From the NCBI GenBank assembly GCA_000153385.1, contig CH672374.1:1738544-1802543 (forward strand): a stretch of 64,000 nt of DNA, read 5' to 3'. The DNA comes from Flavobacteria bacterium BBFL7. Its GTDB lineage: Bacteria > Bacteroidota > Bacteroidia > Flavobacteriales > Flavobacteriaceae. Every line of letters starts with the position of its first letter. Positions within the stretch are counted from its first letter, which is position 1. Positions 15,791 to 25,669 of this stretch are shown here, piece by piece. Both the position numbers and the translations under genes were made by a program. Under the pieces are notes generated by a model. That model did not search any database. It had not been told where the DNA came from and was given only the letters and a program-made list of their open reading frames with translations.

Positions 15791-17416
15791 TTAAAATTTA
15801 TAAGTGATACCACTATAGATACCAACATTAAATGGTTTAAAGTCTGCTGTGTTTTCTTTTAATGCATTGAGCTGATATTTAAACATAGGCTCAACAGTGA
15901 TACCCAACTGATCTGTAAATAAGTAATCTATCCCTAATCCAAAGTTTGCACTTTGATTAAAGGAGTTAAAATTATCATCTTCACCTAATTCTAATTTTGA
16001 AGTATTGTTAGTAACGGCGATACTATTATCTGTAAGGAATAAAGCACTTAATCCACCCATGACATTAACGCTCAACTTGCGGTCTAACAACTTATACTTT
16101 AATTCTAGTGGTACTTCTAGATAGCCTAATCGTTGAGATATTTCTCCTTGAAAACCATTAAAAGTGTTATCTGATAAGAATTCTTGAGAAAAGGAACTAC
16201 CTAAATCTGCTGTTGAGACAGCACCTGGATTAGACACTGCATTTCTATCATAAGAGTTTACAGATAGCAATTGCACATCACCTGGTTGCACGGTAACACC
16301 ATAGACAATATCGTTAGTCGTATAGCTTAAATTAACTTTATGCACACCTGTGCGCACAGATAAACGCGATGATAGATTGTAGCCCACATTAACACCATAA
16401 CTAAGGTTTAATCCTGCTGCTTTATTATTATCTGCAAATTCTTGATCAATGGATGATCCACCCATCGTACTAGAGTAAATAGGTGCGATAACACTAGACG
16501 CATTCCACTTCTTAAAAGGTATAGCATCTGTATCTTCCTCGTTTTCATCTTCTTCTTGCTGTGCGACAGCATCTTCTAAAGATTTACCTGTTAAGGTAGA
16601 GTCTTGAGGTACGGTAGTCGCTGCAATATCTGTATTTGATGGCAACGCTGTCTTAACCTGACCATCTTTATTCTCAGATTGTGAATCGTTACTTGCGGAA
16701 TTCTGACTAGGTGTTGTTGAATTAGTAGAATTGATTGCTATATAAGGTTGTTTAGTAGATTGATTGATTGCAAATCTAGTTTCATCAGCATTTTTAATTG
16801 CTTTATTCTTAACACGGTTTGTATTATCACTGGATGGTTGATTACCAGATGTGGTTGTGTACAATGTATTTTGAATAAGTGAGCTGCTGTTATTATTAGT
16901 AGCTTTTGGAGACGCCTCTTTACCTATGGTCGTTTTATAATTATTGTTTGAAATAGTGGTACCCGAATGAGCATCATTAGTTTTATCAGCTTCATTACTT
17001 AATTTATCATCACTAGTCACTAAATCAGTATTTGATACTTTGTTTGAACTTGAATTATTATCTAAAACAAGATTATCATCAGCGTTGTTTTTATGAAATA
17101 AATCGTCCTTGTTAACAGCACCATCTAGCGTCTCATCATCTGAAGAGTTGCTATTTACGTTATTAATTTCTGTAACAATTTGCTGCTCTACCTCTGTATT
17201 GTTTTTGAAGCTGGAATAACCAGTATATGCTAGTGTAGTTAATAAAGCGATTCCAGCAGCAATCCCTATCCATTTAATCCATAGAGGAAATACCGCGACA
17301 GGTTTTTTACCATCAAGTTCTTTCTCTATATTATCCCAAGCAGCCATAGGCGGCGTTGCTTCAAAATCTTTGAAGCGTTCTTGAAATAAACGGTCTATGT
17401 TCTTTTTATCACTCAT
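15791..17416 (-). CDS. Anti-sigma factor-like protein fused to an outer-membrane beta-barrel
   Basis: 541 residues from the ATG at 17416; an alternative start nine bases earlier overlaps the sigma stop. An N-terminal cytoplasmic part (about 1-45, KKNIDRLFQERFKDFEATPP) is followed by one membrane helix (about 47-67, IKWIGIAAGIALLTTLAYTGY). A ~230-residue Asn/Ser/Thr/Asp-rich linker follows with no predicted fold. The last ~230 residues (from about 310) have the alternating pattern of an outer-membrane beta-barrel ending in GIYSGITYKF with the terminal Phe. This order, next to an ECF sigma gene, fits dual membrane-spanning anti-sigma factors (Dma) described in Bacteroides. I infer that it holds the sigma factor at 17422 and reads outer-membrane state. 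Confidence 0.8.
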   Translation of the reverse strand: MSDKKNIDRLFQERFKDFEATPPMAAWDNIEKELDGKKPVAVFPLWIKWIGIAAGIALLTTLAYTGYSSFKNNTEVEQQIVTEINNVNSNSSDDETLDGAVNKDDLFHKNNADDNLVLDNNSSSNKVSNTDLVTSDDKLSNEADKTNDAHSGTTISNNNYKTTIGKEASPKATNNNSSSLIQNTLYTTTSGNQPSSDNTNRVKNKAIKNADETRFAINQSTKQPYIAINSTNSTTPSQNSASNDSQSENKDGQVKTALPSNTDIAATTVPQDSTLTGKSLEDAVAQQEEDENEEDTDAIPFKKWNASSVIAPIYSSTMGGSSIDQEFADNNKAAGLNLSYGVNVGYNLSSRLSVRTGVHKVNLSYTTNDIVYGVTVQPGDVQLLSVNSYDRNAVSNPGAVSTADLGSSFSQEFLSDNTFNGFQGEISQRLGYLEVPLELKYKLLDRKLSVNVMGGLSALFLTDNSIAVTNNTSKLELGEDDNFNSFNQSANFGLGIDYLFTDQLGITVEPMFKYQLNALKENTADFKPFNVGIYSGITYKF

Positions 17417-17421
17417 TCTAT

Positions 17422-17967
17422 TCAACTGGCGTTACAATTGTTGTTAAAACGCCATGTATTAATCATTTCTTTCAAATGTTGTCTAGCTCTCGCAAGGTTA
17501 GACTTTGATGTTCCTTCTGTTATTTCCATCATGCTGGCTATTTCTCTATGAGAATAACCATCAAGAACGTACATTGAAAAAACCATTCTATATCTATCTG
17601 GTAATTGTTGTACCATATTTAATAGACTATTAAGGTCTATATCATCTATTTCTTCTACTTCTTCTTCTACCTCTTTAATCTGATCTTCATTTAACAGATT
17701 GAAAACTCTCTTTTTACGATAGCGTTGTAAAGCAGTATTTACAGCTATTCTTCTACACCATCCTTCAAAGGAACCATCATCTTTAAATTGACCTATTTTA
17801 CTAAAAATGACAATAAAAGAGTCTTGTAATATATCTTGTGCTTCTTCATAATTAGGTGCATACTTCAAACAGCTCGCAAAAAGGTTTCCAGAAAACCTAT
17901 CATAGATTTCTTTCTGAGCCTTGCGATTATTCTTTCTACACTCATTAATAAGTTCTTTTAGAACCAC
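17422..17967 (-). CDS. RNA polymerase sigma factor, ECF (sigma-70) family
   Basis: 181 residues with the two ECF domains. Region 2 (about 10-80) has DIYDRFSG-like residues, YEEAQDILQDSFIVIF and FKDDGSFEGWCRRIAVNTALQRYRKK. Region 4 (about 115-172) is a helix-turn-helix with LPDRYRMVFSMYVLDGYSHREIASMMEITEGTSKSNLARARQHLK. It lacks a C-terminal extension. It is encoded 14 bp downstream of a lipoprotein gene and immediately upstream of the probable membrane-spanning anti-sigma factor, so the three form one operon. It would direct transcription of an envelope-related regulon, probably including its own operon. Confidence 0.94.
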   Translation of the reverse strand: MVLKELINECRKNNRKAQKEIYDRFSGNLFASCLKYAPNYEEAQDILQDSFIVIFSKIGQFKDDGSFEGWCRRIAVNTALQRYRKKRVFNLLNEDQIKEVEEEVEEIDDIDLNSLLNMVQQLPDRYRMVFSMYVLDGYSHREIASMMEITEGTSKSNLARARQHLKEMINTWRFNNNCNAS

Positions 17968-17981
17968 ATGATATTCTTAAA

Positions 17982-18401
17982 TTATTCCAACACAAAAACT
18001 GTATATTCTAAGTAAGTTGCCTCATTATTGGGCCCTAAACCACTAAAGAATTTAAATACATAACTACCATTGCTTGCTGCTGTAAATCTTAAAGTTTGTT
18101 CTTCAACAATAACCGAATTGCCCGTTGCACAATCACCAGAGTCTAGCTCAGCTAGTACAGTAGAGATATTACGGACATTCAAGTCTGCGGTAACATTAAA
18201 ACCATCAAAAACATGGCATTCACTAGGTTTACTATAAAAAACCGGAATATCATAAGTCTCTCCAAAATCAAAAGTGGATGGCATTTGCACACTATCTACT
18301 GCTACAACACTATAGGAAACCTTAAGTCCATCATCTGATATCTCGCAGCTAGTTATCGTTAATAGACCTAAAATGGTCATTATTATTAAAAAATATTTCA
18401 T
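17982..18401 (-). CDS. Lipoprotein of unknown function, first gene of the sigma operon
   Basis: 139 residues from the ATG at 18401 (MKYFLIIMTILGLLTITSCEI), chosen because it gives a standard lipoprotein signal with Cys19. The mature part has a beta-sandwich pattern (about 20-139) with one possible disulphide pair (Cys in PSECHVF and GDCATG). No named domain is recognised. Position ahead of the ECF sigma factor and its membrane-spanning partner suggests it is an envelope stress sensor or a member of the same regulon; this is inference from context only. Confidence 0.72.
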   Translation of the reverse strand: MKYFLIIMTILGLLTITSCEISDDGLKVSYSVVAVDSVQMPSTFDFGETYDIPVFYSKPSECHVFDGFNVTADLNVRNISTVLAELDSGDCATGNSVIVEEQTLRFTAASNGSYVFKFFSGLGPNNEATYLEYTVFVLE

Positions 18402-18461
18402 GTACATCATCTTTATTCTATTGCATAGATGCAATAACTCTTAAAAGGTTGCGTATAAACA

Positions 18462-18508
18462 TAAAAAAATCGCTTACAATTTCCTTTAAAGGTTAAAAAT
18501 AAGCGATT
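18462..18508 (-). terminator. recA transcription terminator
   Basis: On the reverse strand AATCGCTTA (18508-18500) pairs with TAAGCGATT (18476-18468), followed by a T-run. The loop holds a second palindrome, CCTTTAAAGG (18483-18492). Confidence 0.75.
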
Positions 18509-18529
18509 GTTTATTATTTAAAGATGTTT

Positions 18530-19552
18530 CTAACTGTTAACCAGCCTTATAGCTTCCATTATTTTTGCTTGTAATTCATCTGCCAAATCTGGATTGTCTT
18601 TAAGGATATTTTTTACAGAATCTCTTCCTTGTCCTAACTTAGTGTCTTCATAAGAGAACCACGATCCTGCTTTATTGATAATTTCATACTCAACACCTAG
18701 ATCAATAATTTCACCTAATATAGAAACACCTTCACCATACATGATATCAAACTCTGCAGTACGGAATGGTGGTGCTACTTTGTTTTTAACCACCTTTACT
18801 CGTGTTTTATTCCCTAAGACACTACCTGAAGTATCCTTAATTTGAGTAGATCTTCTAATATCTAATCTAACCGAAGCATAAAATTTCAATGCATTACCAC
18901 CTGTAGTAGTTTCTGGATTACCGAACATGACACCAATTTTTTCTCTTAATTGGTTTATGAAAATAACCGTACAATTGGTTTTAGAAATAGTACCGGTCAT
19001 TTTACGTAATGCCTGTGACATTAATCGTGCATGAAGACCCATTTTACTATCTCCCATTTCACCTTCAATCTCACTCTTAGGAGTAAGGGCGGCAACAGAA
19101 TCAATTACAATAATATCTATTGCTCCAGATCGTATTAAGTTTTCTGCAATTTCTAATGCTTGCTCACCATGATCCGGTTGAGATATAATTAAATTATCGA
19201 TGTCAACGCCTAATTTTTCAGCATAAAAACGATCAAAAGCGTGCTCTGCATCAATAAAAGCAGCTATTCCACCTGCTTTCTGTGCTTCGGCGATGGCGTG
19301 TAGTGTAAGGGTAGTTTTACCAGAAGATTCTGGTCCATATATTTCTACAACTCTACCTCTAGGATAACCACCTACACCTAGAGCTGAGTTTAATGCAAGT
19401 GATCCTGTAGGGATACTGTCTACCTCAACAACTTGCTTATCACCCATTTTCATAACGGCACCTTTACCGTATGCTTTATCTAATTTATCAAGCGTTAGCT
19501 TTAATGCTTTTAATTTTGCCTCCTTCTCTTTATCTTCTTTCTTATCTGCCAT
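18530..19552 (-). CDS. recA: Recombinase RecA
   Basis: 340 residues from the ATG at 19552 ([21 protein letters not shown]); eleven further codons in the open frame are not conserved. RecA forms filaments on single-stranded DNA for homologous recombination, SOS induction and transformation, the last together with DprA (about 7 kb away). Walker A is GPESSGKTT (about residues 66-74), Walker B is IDIIVIDSV, and the DNA-binding loops hold [22 protein letters not shown] and [32 protein letters not shown]. No intein or other insertion. The gene has its own terminator; no LexA-type box was sought because the consensus for this phylum is uncertain. Confidence 0.98.
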   Translation of the reverse strand: MADKKEDKEKEAKLKALKLTLDKLDKAYGKGAVMKMGDKQVVEVDSIPTGSLALNSALGVGGYPRGRVVEIYGPESSGKTTLTLHAIAEAQKAGGIAAFIDAEHAFDRFYAEKLGVDIDNLIISQPDHGEQALEIAENLIRSGAIDIIVIDSVAALTPKSEIEGEMGDSKMGLHARLMSQALRKMTGTISKTNCTVIFINQLREKIGVMFGNPETTTGGNALKFYASVRLDIRRSTQIKDTSGSVLGNKTRVKVVKNKVAPPFRTAEFDIMYGEGVSILGEIIDLGVEYEIINKAGSWFSYEDTKLGQGRDSVKNILKDNPDLADELQAKIMEAIRLVNS

Positions 19553-19637
19553 TTTAATTCTATTTGCTGTAAAAATACAACCCATTATTTATTAGAACAA
19601 TGAAAGTTGATTTGGGTTATTAACTTTATAAAAATTA

Positions 19638-19653
19638 CGCTTTCGCGAAAGCG
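19638..19653. repeat. Dispersed palindrome, copy 5 (between recA and adhesin A)
   Basis: CGCTTTCGCGAAAGCG within TTACGC...GCGTATA, exact. It sits 10 bp from an intrinsic terminator, as at copy 6. Confidence 0.95.
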
Positions 19654-19662
19654 TATAAATCT

Positions 19663-19691
19663 AAAAAGGAGCTCAAATTGAGCTCCTTTTT
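19663..19691 (-). terminator. Terminator of adhesin A gene
   Basis: Perfect 14-bp inverted repeat AAAAAGGAGCTCAA / TTGAGCTCCTTTTT. The same sequence ends adhesin B (26741-26768). Confidence 0.85.
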
Positions 19692-19709
19692 AAAAAATTA
19701 AATATTCAA

Positions 19710-22700
19710 TTACTCCTTAATAAAACGTCGTGTTACCGACGAATCACCAGTAGAAATATTCAAGATATAAACACCATTATTTAAATTTGATACATGATTT
19801 AATTCAATAACTCCATTTGAGATATTGTTGTATTTATGAGTCATAACCTTCTGACCTAGTGTATTAAACACTTGTACCTGAACATTTTCAACAGATGTAT
19901 CTCCTACATTAATTGTAAGCGTGTCACCTTCAACTGGATTAGGATAAATACTTAACTGAGAGCCAAAACTTAGGTCTTCATTGCTTAAGGTCACTATTTG
20001 GAACACTAATTCAAAACGGTTAGCATCTAGGCTTTGAGCATTATTCATATCTACTGTAAAATCTACAGCGGTAGACGTTCCCTGAACTAACTCTGTCATG
20101 GTACCCGTAAAATTATCTTTAAGATATGCTGTAAGACCTGGTAATACATCAACAGTTGCATTAATAGTATATGCTGTTGTTAAATAGTTAGTTATATTTA
20201 ATTCTAAGCTTTCATTTACAGAAGGAAGTGTTCTTCTTTCTACAGTAAGTAACTCACCTGTTGATTTTGCAATTGCCATATTAACATTGAGTCCATTAAG
20301 TTTAATTGCATCATTTGAATCTACATTAACATTATGAGCAGCATTAAAGTCTAGATAAAGACCATCACTTTCAGTTTGACCATTATTAAAACGGCTTGTT
20401 TGATAAATTTTAAGCCTTAACGCTTGTTGTAGTGGTGCAACATTAAATACGCCACCATTTGTAGTACCGTCAACTTTGTTGGACTCTGCAATTGCAACAG
20501 ATGCAGATCCACCATTATCAACAAAAAACACAGCTTGTCCAGCGTCTAAAACATTAGTCGCAACTCCTGCAGTTCCCGCAGTTCCAGACGCACTGGCATA
20601 TGGAATTGCAGAATAACCACCAAATTCTCCCAAAGCTGGATCCCAATAATACATATCTGCTCCTACTCCTGTAGCTACTATACTTTCTGTAGATAGTTTA
20701 GATTGATACGGATTTGCAAAAGCAAAGAATTCACCTGATGCGATACCTGGTGTTACAGTCATTGAACCTGTCATTAATGAACCTGAAGCCCTTAACGTAG
20801 TTTCTGTATGTGCTGGCGAAGTTGCTGCAGCAAGATCAGTCATTCTATCACCTCTTACAAATAAACGGTAATAATCACCTGCATTTAATATTTCAGTTTT
20901 TGTATTTGTAACGGTAGTCCATGATTGATTTGATGCATCCCATTTAAACATACTAACATTTCCTGTAGTAGTTTCATCATGTCCGGTTGTTGCGTTAACA
21001 GTTCCGGCAGTTCCGACTGTACCAGTTATCTGTACTCCAAAACCTGTTGCATTAACACCAGCTTCTTGCCAGCTATCATAAACACTAGGTCCTGAAACTG
21101 TAGATCCTATAAATCTGAACGCCCTATTACCAGCAGGAATATATCGTTCAACGTTTACATCACCGGTAATAGCTCCTGCATCTACCGCATCAACTCTAGC
21201 CGTACCCATTGCATTTGATACTAAAGTAATATTTCCATTTGCGTCTAATTGTCCTCCAGAAACCACGTCTAACTGTTCAGAAATAGACTGCATACCGTTC
21301 ATAGTAACATCACCTGTTGCATCTACGGTTAGATTAGTCATACTTCCTGCTCCTGTAACACTTGCTGTAGCACTACTTAAAATTACCTGGCTAACTCCTG
21401 TAATAGAACCATTGTTTACTAAATTACCTGATACTGTAATATCACCGTTATCTGCTTCTAAAGCAGCTCCAGCTTCTAGAGTCAGATTACCTACACTTAT
21501 TGCACTTGTTAAAGACGGCATCGTTCCCACTTGAACAATCATGTTATCATTTGAAGTAATGTTTCCTTCCGGTGTATTGCTCCATGCGGTTCCATTCCAG
21601 ATGTAGTCTGTAGATGGTACTGCAATTTCAAACTTCCCAACTAGAAAATCACTATCCTCCGTATCATCAACTGTTCCGTCTGAAGCAAATAATGCAAATT
21701 GAACAACCCCAGAGTAAGAAGATAAATCAATAATGTACGTCGTACCTGTAACTACTGGTTCATTAGCTGCATTCCAAGTTAATAATGATGTCCAGTTGAC
21801 ACCACCATCTGTGGTTATTAATAGATCAACCTGATCATCAGACCCAAAAGCTCCTGTATCACTACTATTATAATCGCCAGTTGATTTCCAATCTGCTAAC
21901 GCCGCTTCAATTGTTAACTCTAGACCACTTATATTGATGTCAAATTCTTCAGATATTAACCATTCCCTATCGACATCACTAAAAAGATTAATAAGGTTAG
22001 AAGCTACTATATCTCCATTTAAGTTAGTATAACTGCGCGAACCTCTCCAATCAGAAGATGTTCCGGATGGGCCATCTACAATCTCTCCAGAACCAGCTTC
22101 TCTCCAGCAATCACTAGGTAAATGAGTGGACATGTCTGCACTGTAAGGATAAGAAGTTACAGAGTCACATGCAGTCGTAAGGCTAAATGGGCCAACCCAT
22201 TCACTAAAATCACCACCACCACAATTTGCTCTTACATAATAATCGTAATCTTCAGATGCGATTAAACCAGATATACTTTGAGGATTCGTTGCAGGAGAAA
22301 CTAACGTTCCTGTTCCCTGAGTAAATCCATCGATTCCGTATTCAACTTCCCAAGAAGACTCGCCACTACCTCCAGATGTCCAACTTAAGTCGGCAGAAGA
22401 TGAAGTAATATTTGAAGCGCTTAACATCGAAGGAACTAGACAAGATGCAGGTGTTGTAAAGCTAAAAGGTCCTACCCATTCACTAAATTCTCCTCCACTA
22501 CAATTTGCTCTTACGTAGTAATCATAGTCTGCAGATTCTAAAAGGCTTGAAAGGCTATAAGGATTTGAAGTAGCCGAAACAATAGTTCCATCTGTGGTTC
22601 CCTGAGTAAATCCATCAATCCCGTATTCAATTTCCCAAGAGGACTCTCCACTACCTCCAGAGGTCCAAGTTAAATCTGCTGAAGTTGCTGTAATTCCAGT

Positions 22701-25466
22701 TACGTTTAATGATGTCGGTTTTACACAATTAGGTAACTCAACAAAACTGAAATCATCTAAATAATAAGAATCATATGCACCAGTCTGACCATGTCTCACT
22801 GCAAAATAAGAATCAGTGCTAGTTGGGATATTTATTTCTATGTCTTCAAAGGATGAAGATGTTAAAGTAGTCGTAGCTAAAACTGTAAAGGTTGAAGCAT
22901 CATTAGGATCTGTAATTGTACCTAGTTCTAGTTCTTGTCCATTAGCTCCTTTAGCACTGAACTGTACTTGTACGCCGTCAGTCGTTAACTCAGCTATTTC
23001 AGGAGAAATAAGCATATAGTCTCCAGAAGAATCAAATCCATTGTAAAAACGATAAGACTTAGCTCCAGATTGAACATTTGTTGCAGAATTATCATAAACA
23101 TAAACGTAACCAGATCCCGAGTCTATAAAACTCCAACAATTAGGAGCATTTGTATTTGAAGAACTTCCAGTAGTTGAACTATCAAAGTTTTCAGTAAAGG
23201 GAATATTAAAAGCAACACAAGGAGTTGTGAAACTATAAGGACCAACCCATTCACTAAAATCTCCACCACCGCAATTTGCTCTTACAAAATAGTCATAAGC
23301 TGTATTTGCTGTTAATCCATTTAAATTGTAAGGGTTTGCAGCTGGAGTAATAATATTACCAGCTCCTTGAGTAAAGCCATCAACACCATATTCAACTTCC
23401 CATGATGCTTCACCACTACCACCGCTAGTCCAAGAAAGATCTGCAGTTGTTGCCGTAATATTGGCAGCAGATAATGCTGTAGGAATTAAACAAGATGCTG
23501 GAGTAGAAAAGCTGAAAGGTCCTGCCCATGCACTTTCATTTCCAACTCCACAGTGGGCTCTAACATAAAAGTCATAATCTGTACTTTCTGTTAAGCCACT
23601 TGCATTATAAGGATTATTTGAGGTGTTATCCACTATTGTACTTGCTACTCCACCTTGTGTAAAGCCCGTAATCCCATACTCAACATCCCACATCGTTTCA
23701 GCGCTTCCACTAACGGTCCAACCTAGGTCTGCAGATGTTGCCGTAATATTTGTTACTGCTAAATTGGTAGGTTCCTGACAAGAAGGTATTGTTCTTACTT
23801 GAAAATTATCAATGTGAAAGTCTTTATCACCAGATGCCGTAGCTCCTTCATCAGAATAAATTGCAAACTGCACATTGGAGCCTGTGATTGCAGATAAGTC
23901 AGCATTAAAAGTTTCACCAGCAGCAGCCGGTGTATTTCCATTTGCTGCATTCCATTGTACAATAGTATTCCAAGTGATTCCATCTAAAGTATAAAGTAGT
24001 CTCACATCATCATCAGTATCAAAGACACCTTGTGTAGTTGCATTATAGTTAGTGAATGCTACATCAAGATTAATTTCGTATCCTCCTGCGCTTAAATCAA
24101 ACTGTGGTGAAAGAAGCCATTCAACATCTCCTGTTAGATAAATATTTACGTTCACTCCACCAAGACCTGATCCTAAATGTGCAAACTCTTCTTCAGCCCA
24201 TAGACTAGAGCCTAAAGAACTTGGACCATTTACAGGATCACCGTCAACAGCTTCTACCCAACAACCTGGAATGTAAGAAGAAAAATCTTCTAAATAATCT
24301 GGGATTTCAGCAGCACAAAGAGTTGTAAAACTAAATGGGCCTACCCATTCACTATAATCACTAGCTCCACAATTTGCTCTTACATAGTAATCATAATCAG
24401 TATTAGACATTAATCCTGTTGTATTTACTGGGTTAGTTGCCGGAGAGATAGTAGTTCCTGCGCCTTGGGTAAAGCCACCTATGCCGTATTCTATTTCCCA
24501 AGATGCTTCACCGCTACCACCACTCGTCCAAGAGAGGTCAGCAGATGAAGACGTGATGTTTGAAGCATCAAGCGCTGTTGGTACTAAACAAGATGCTGGC
24601 GTTGAAAAACTAAAAGGACCAGCCCATGCGCTTACATCACCACCACCACAATTTGCTCTTACATAATAATCATAATCAGTAGATTCAGTAAGTGTATTTA
24701 TCGTATAAGGATTTGAATTTGCTGCAACAGTTGTACCTGTTCCTTGTGTAAAACCGTCTGCCCCATATTCTATATCCCATAAAGTTTCACTTCCAACAAC
24801 ACTCCAACCTAAGTTTGCACTTGTTGCCATAATCCCAGTCGCGGTTAACGAAGAAACATCTGGACAGGCTTGTTGAATACCACCTAAAATAATATTAGGT
24901 ATATAAGATAGTGTTGTTCCGGTAGGTGGAGAAGCTGGATCAGGATTTGTACTGTCGCTTCTATAATAAATAGAACGATTAGTGGTTACACTAGAAGTAT
25001 GGAAATCATCACCAATACTATCATAGCTAGCTCCATTTTCATCAACAGCGATTATCAAATTATTCGTGTTTGAATATGCAAAAGGTGTATCTAAATTAAT
25101 AGTAATCCATTCATCACTACCTGGTGTAGTTACCGTAATTCCTCCTGAGTACACTTGAGTAAGTGCTGTACTAGGAAGCCAGTCTGTAGTTGAGGCATAA
25201 GAAGCTTTTACATCTTCAGCCATATAAATAACCAATTCTTGACTATTAGGTAACGCAGTTGTCCCGCTATAAAACCATTGAATTGAGGTTATATTCCCAG
25301 AAGCATTAATTTCACTTTGTAAATAAACACTTTGCGAATAAGAAAAACCATAATACGGTTCAAAAGGTACTGCTTGAGATTCATTAGTACTGGTACCTAT
25401 TTGAACTTGACCACTAGAGAAGCTAGTCGCAAAAATTAATAGTAGTAATAGTAATTTTATTTTCAT
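19710..25466 (-). CDS. Giant secreted fibronectin-III adhesin with type IX sorting domain (adhesin A)
   Basis: 1918 residues from the ATG at 25466 (MKIKLLLLLLIFATSFSSGQ, a classical signal peptide). After an N-terminal beta-domain (about 20-200) come six fibronectin type III-like repeats, recognisable by PTxLxxxNITxxSADLSWTSGGSGE and FSxWVGPFSFTTP. Three 'choice-of-anchor J'/cleaved-adhesin-type jelly-roll domains are interspersed (for example EFAHLGSGLGGVNVNIYL). A repetitive beta-helix-like region (about 1290-1480) and further beta domains follow. The last ~80 residues are a type A T9SS sorting domain (YPNPVEGDTLTINV ... GVYILNISTGDSSVTRRFIKE). It should be exported by the type IX system and attached to the cell surface for adhesion. 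The paralogue is at 26788-32622. Confidence 0.92.
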   Translation of the reverse strand: MKIKLLLLLLIFATSFSSGQVQIGTSTNESQAVPFEPYYGFSYSQSVYLQSEINASGNITSIQWFYSGTTALPNSQELVIYMAEDVKASYASTTDWLPSTALTQVYSGGITVTTPGSDEWITINLDTPFAYSNTNNLIIAVDENGASYDSIGDDFHTSSVTTNRSIYYRSDSTNPDPASPPTGTTLSYIPNIILGGIQQACPDVSSLTATGIMATSANLGWSVVGSETLWDIEYGADGFTQGTGTTVAANSNPYTINTLTESTDYDYYVRANCGGGDVSAWAGPFSFSTPASCLVPTALDASNITSSSADLSWTSGGSGEASWEIEYGIGGFTQGAGTTISPATNPVNTTGLMSNTDYDYYVRANCGASDYSEWVGPFSFTTLCAAEIPDYLEDFSSYIPGCWVEAVDGDPVNGPSSLGSSLWAEEEFAHLGSGLGGVNVNIYLTGDVEWLLSPQFDLSAGGYEINLDVAFTNYNATTQGVFDTDDDVRLLYTLDGITWNTIVQWNAANGNTPAAAGETFNADLSAITGSNVQFAIYSDEGATASGDKDFHIDNFQVRTIPSCQEPTNLAVTNITATSADLGWTVSGSAETMWDVEYGITGFTQGGVASTIVDNTSNNPYNASGLTESTDYDFYVRAHCGVGNESAWAGPFSFSTPASCLIPTALSAANITATTADLSWTSGGSGEASWEVEYGVDGFTQGAGNIITPAANPYNLNGLTANTAYDYFVRANCGGGDFSEWVGPYSFTTPCVAFNIPFTENFDSSTTGSSSNTNAPNCWSFIDSGSGYVYVYDNSATNVQSGAKSYRFYNGFDSSGDYMLISPEIAELTTDGVQVQFSAKGANGQELELGTITDPNDASTFTVLATTTLTSSSFEDIEINIPTSTDSYFAVRHGQTGAYDSYYLDDFSFVELPNCVKPTSLNVTGITATSADLTWTSGGSGESSWEIEYGIDGFTQGTTDGTIVSATSNPYSLSSLLESADYDYYVRANCSGGEFSEWVGPFSFTTPASCLVPSMLSASNITSSSADLSWTSGGSGESSWEVEYGIDGFTQGTGTLVSPATNPQSISGLIASEDYDYYVRANCGGGDFSEWVGPFSLTTACDSVTSYPYSADMSTHLPSDCWREAGSGEIVDGPSGTSSDWRGSRSYTNLNGDIVASNLINLFSDVDREWLISEEFDINISGLELTIEAALADWKSTGDYNSSDTGAFGSDDQVDLLITTDGGVNWTSLLTWNAANEPVVTGTTYIIDLSSYSGVVQFALFASDGTVDDTEDSDFLVGKFEIAVPSTDYIWNGTAWSNTPEGNITSNDNMIVQVGTMPSLTSAISVGNLTLEAGAALEADNGDITVSGNLVNNGSITGVSQVILSSATASVTGAGSMTNLTVDATGDVTMNGMQSISEQLDVVSGGQLDANGNITLVSNAMGTARVDAVDAGAITGDVNVERYIPAGNRAFRFIGSTVSGPSVYDSWQEAGVNATGFGVQITGTVGTAGTVNATTGHDETTTGNVSMFKWDASNQSWTTVTNTKTEILNAGDYYRLFVRGDRMTDLAAATSPAHTETTLRASGSLMTGSMTVTPGIASGEFFAFANPYQSKLSTESIVATGVGADMYYWDPALGEFGGYSAIPYASASGTAGTAGVATNVLDAGQAVFFVDNGGSASVAIAESNKVDGTTNGGVFNVAPLQQALRLKIYQTSRFNNGQTESDGLYLDFNAAHNVNVDSNDAIKLNGLNVNMAIAKSTGELLTVERRTLPSVNESLELNITNYLTTAYTINATVDVLPGLTAYLKDNFTGTMTELVQGTSTAVDFTVDMNNAQSLDANRFELVFQIVTLSNEDLSFGSQLSIYPNPVEGDTLTINVGDTSVENVQVQVFNTLGQKVMTHKYNNISNGVIELNHVSNLNNGVYILNISTGDSSVTRRFIKE

Positions 25467-25633
25467 TTTGATTGGTTTATAATTAATCAAGCTATTAAGA
25501 TATATCATTTTTGTAGTTCCGTACCTACAAGCCTTAATTTTTTGTTAAAAAACACAAAACATCGCCTATCTACCTGATTTTTAATAATTCACGACTAATA
25601 CCAAGTATTAATTTTCAATTTTATTAAAACTAT

Positions 25634-25641
25634 TACCTTTG
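25634..25641 (+). promoter_or_regulatory. Putative -7 box TACCTTTG upstream of trhO
   Basis: Perfect TAnnTTTG match 28 nt before the trhO ATG; a T-rich segment lies about 19 bp further upstream. Confidence 0.5.
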
Positions 25642-25669
25642 CCACTCAACACATAAAAATGTTTATAGC

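Noticed and set aside
22200-24700. Regularly recurring DNA blocks that look like a repeat array
   Set aside because: They are the coding repeats of fibronectin-III domains in adhesin A (about 300-600 bp period, diverged), not CRISPR; no cas genes are present.
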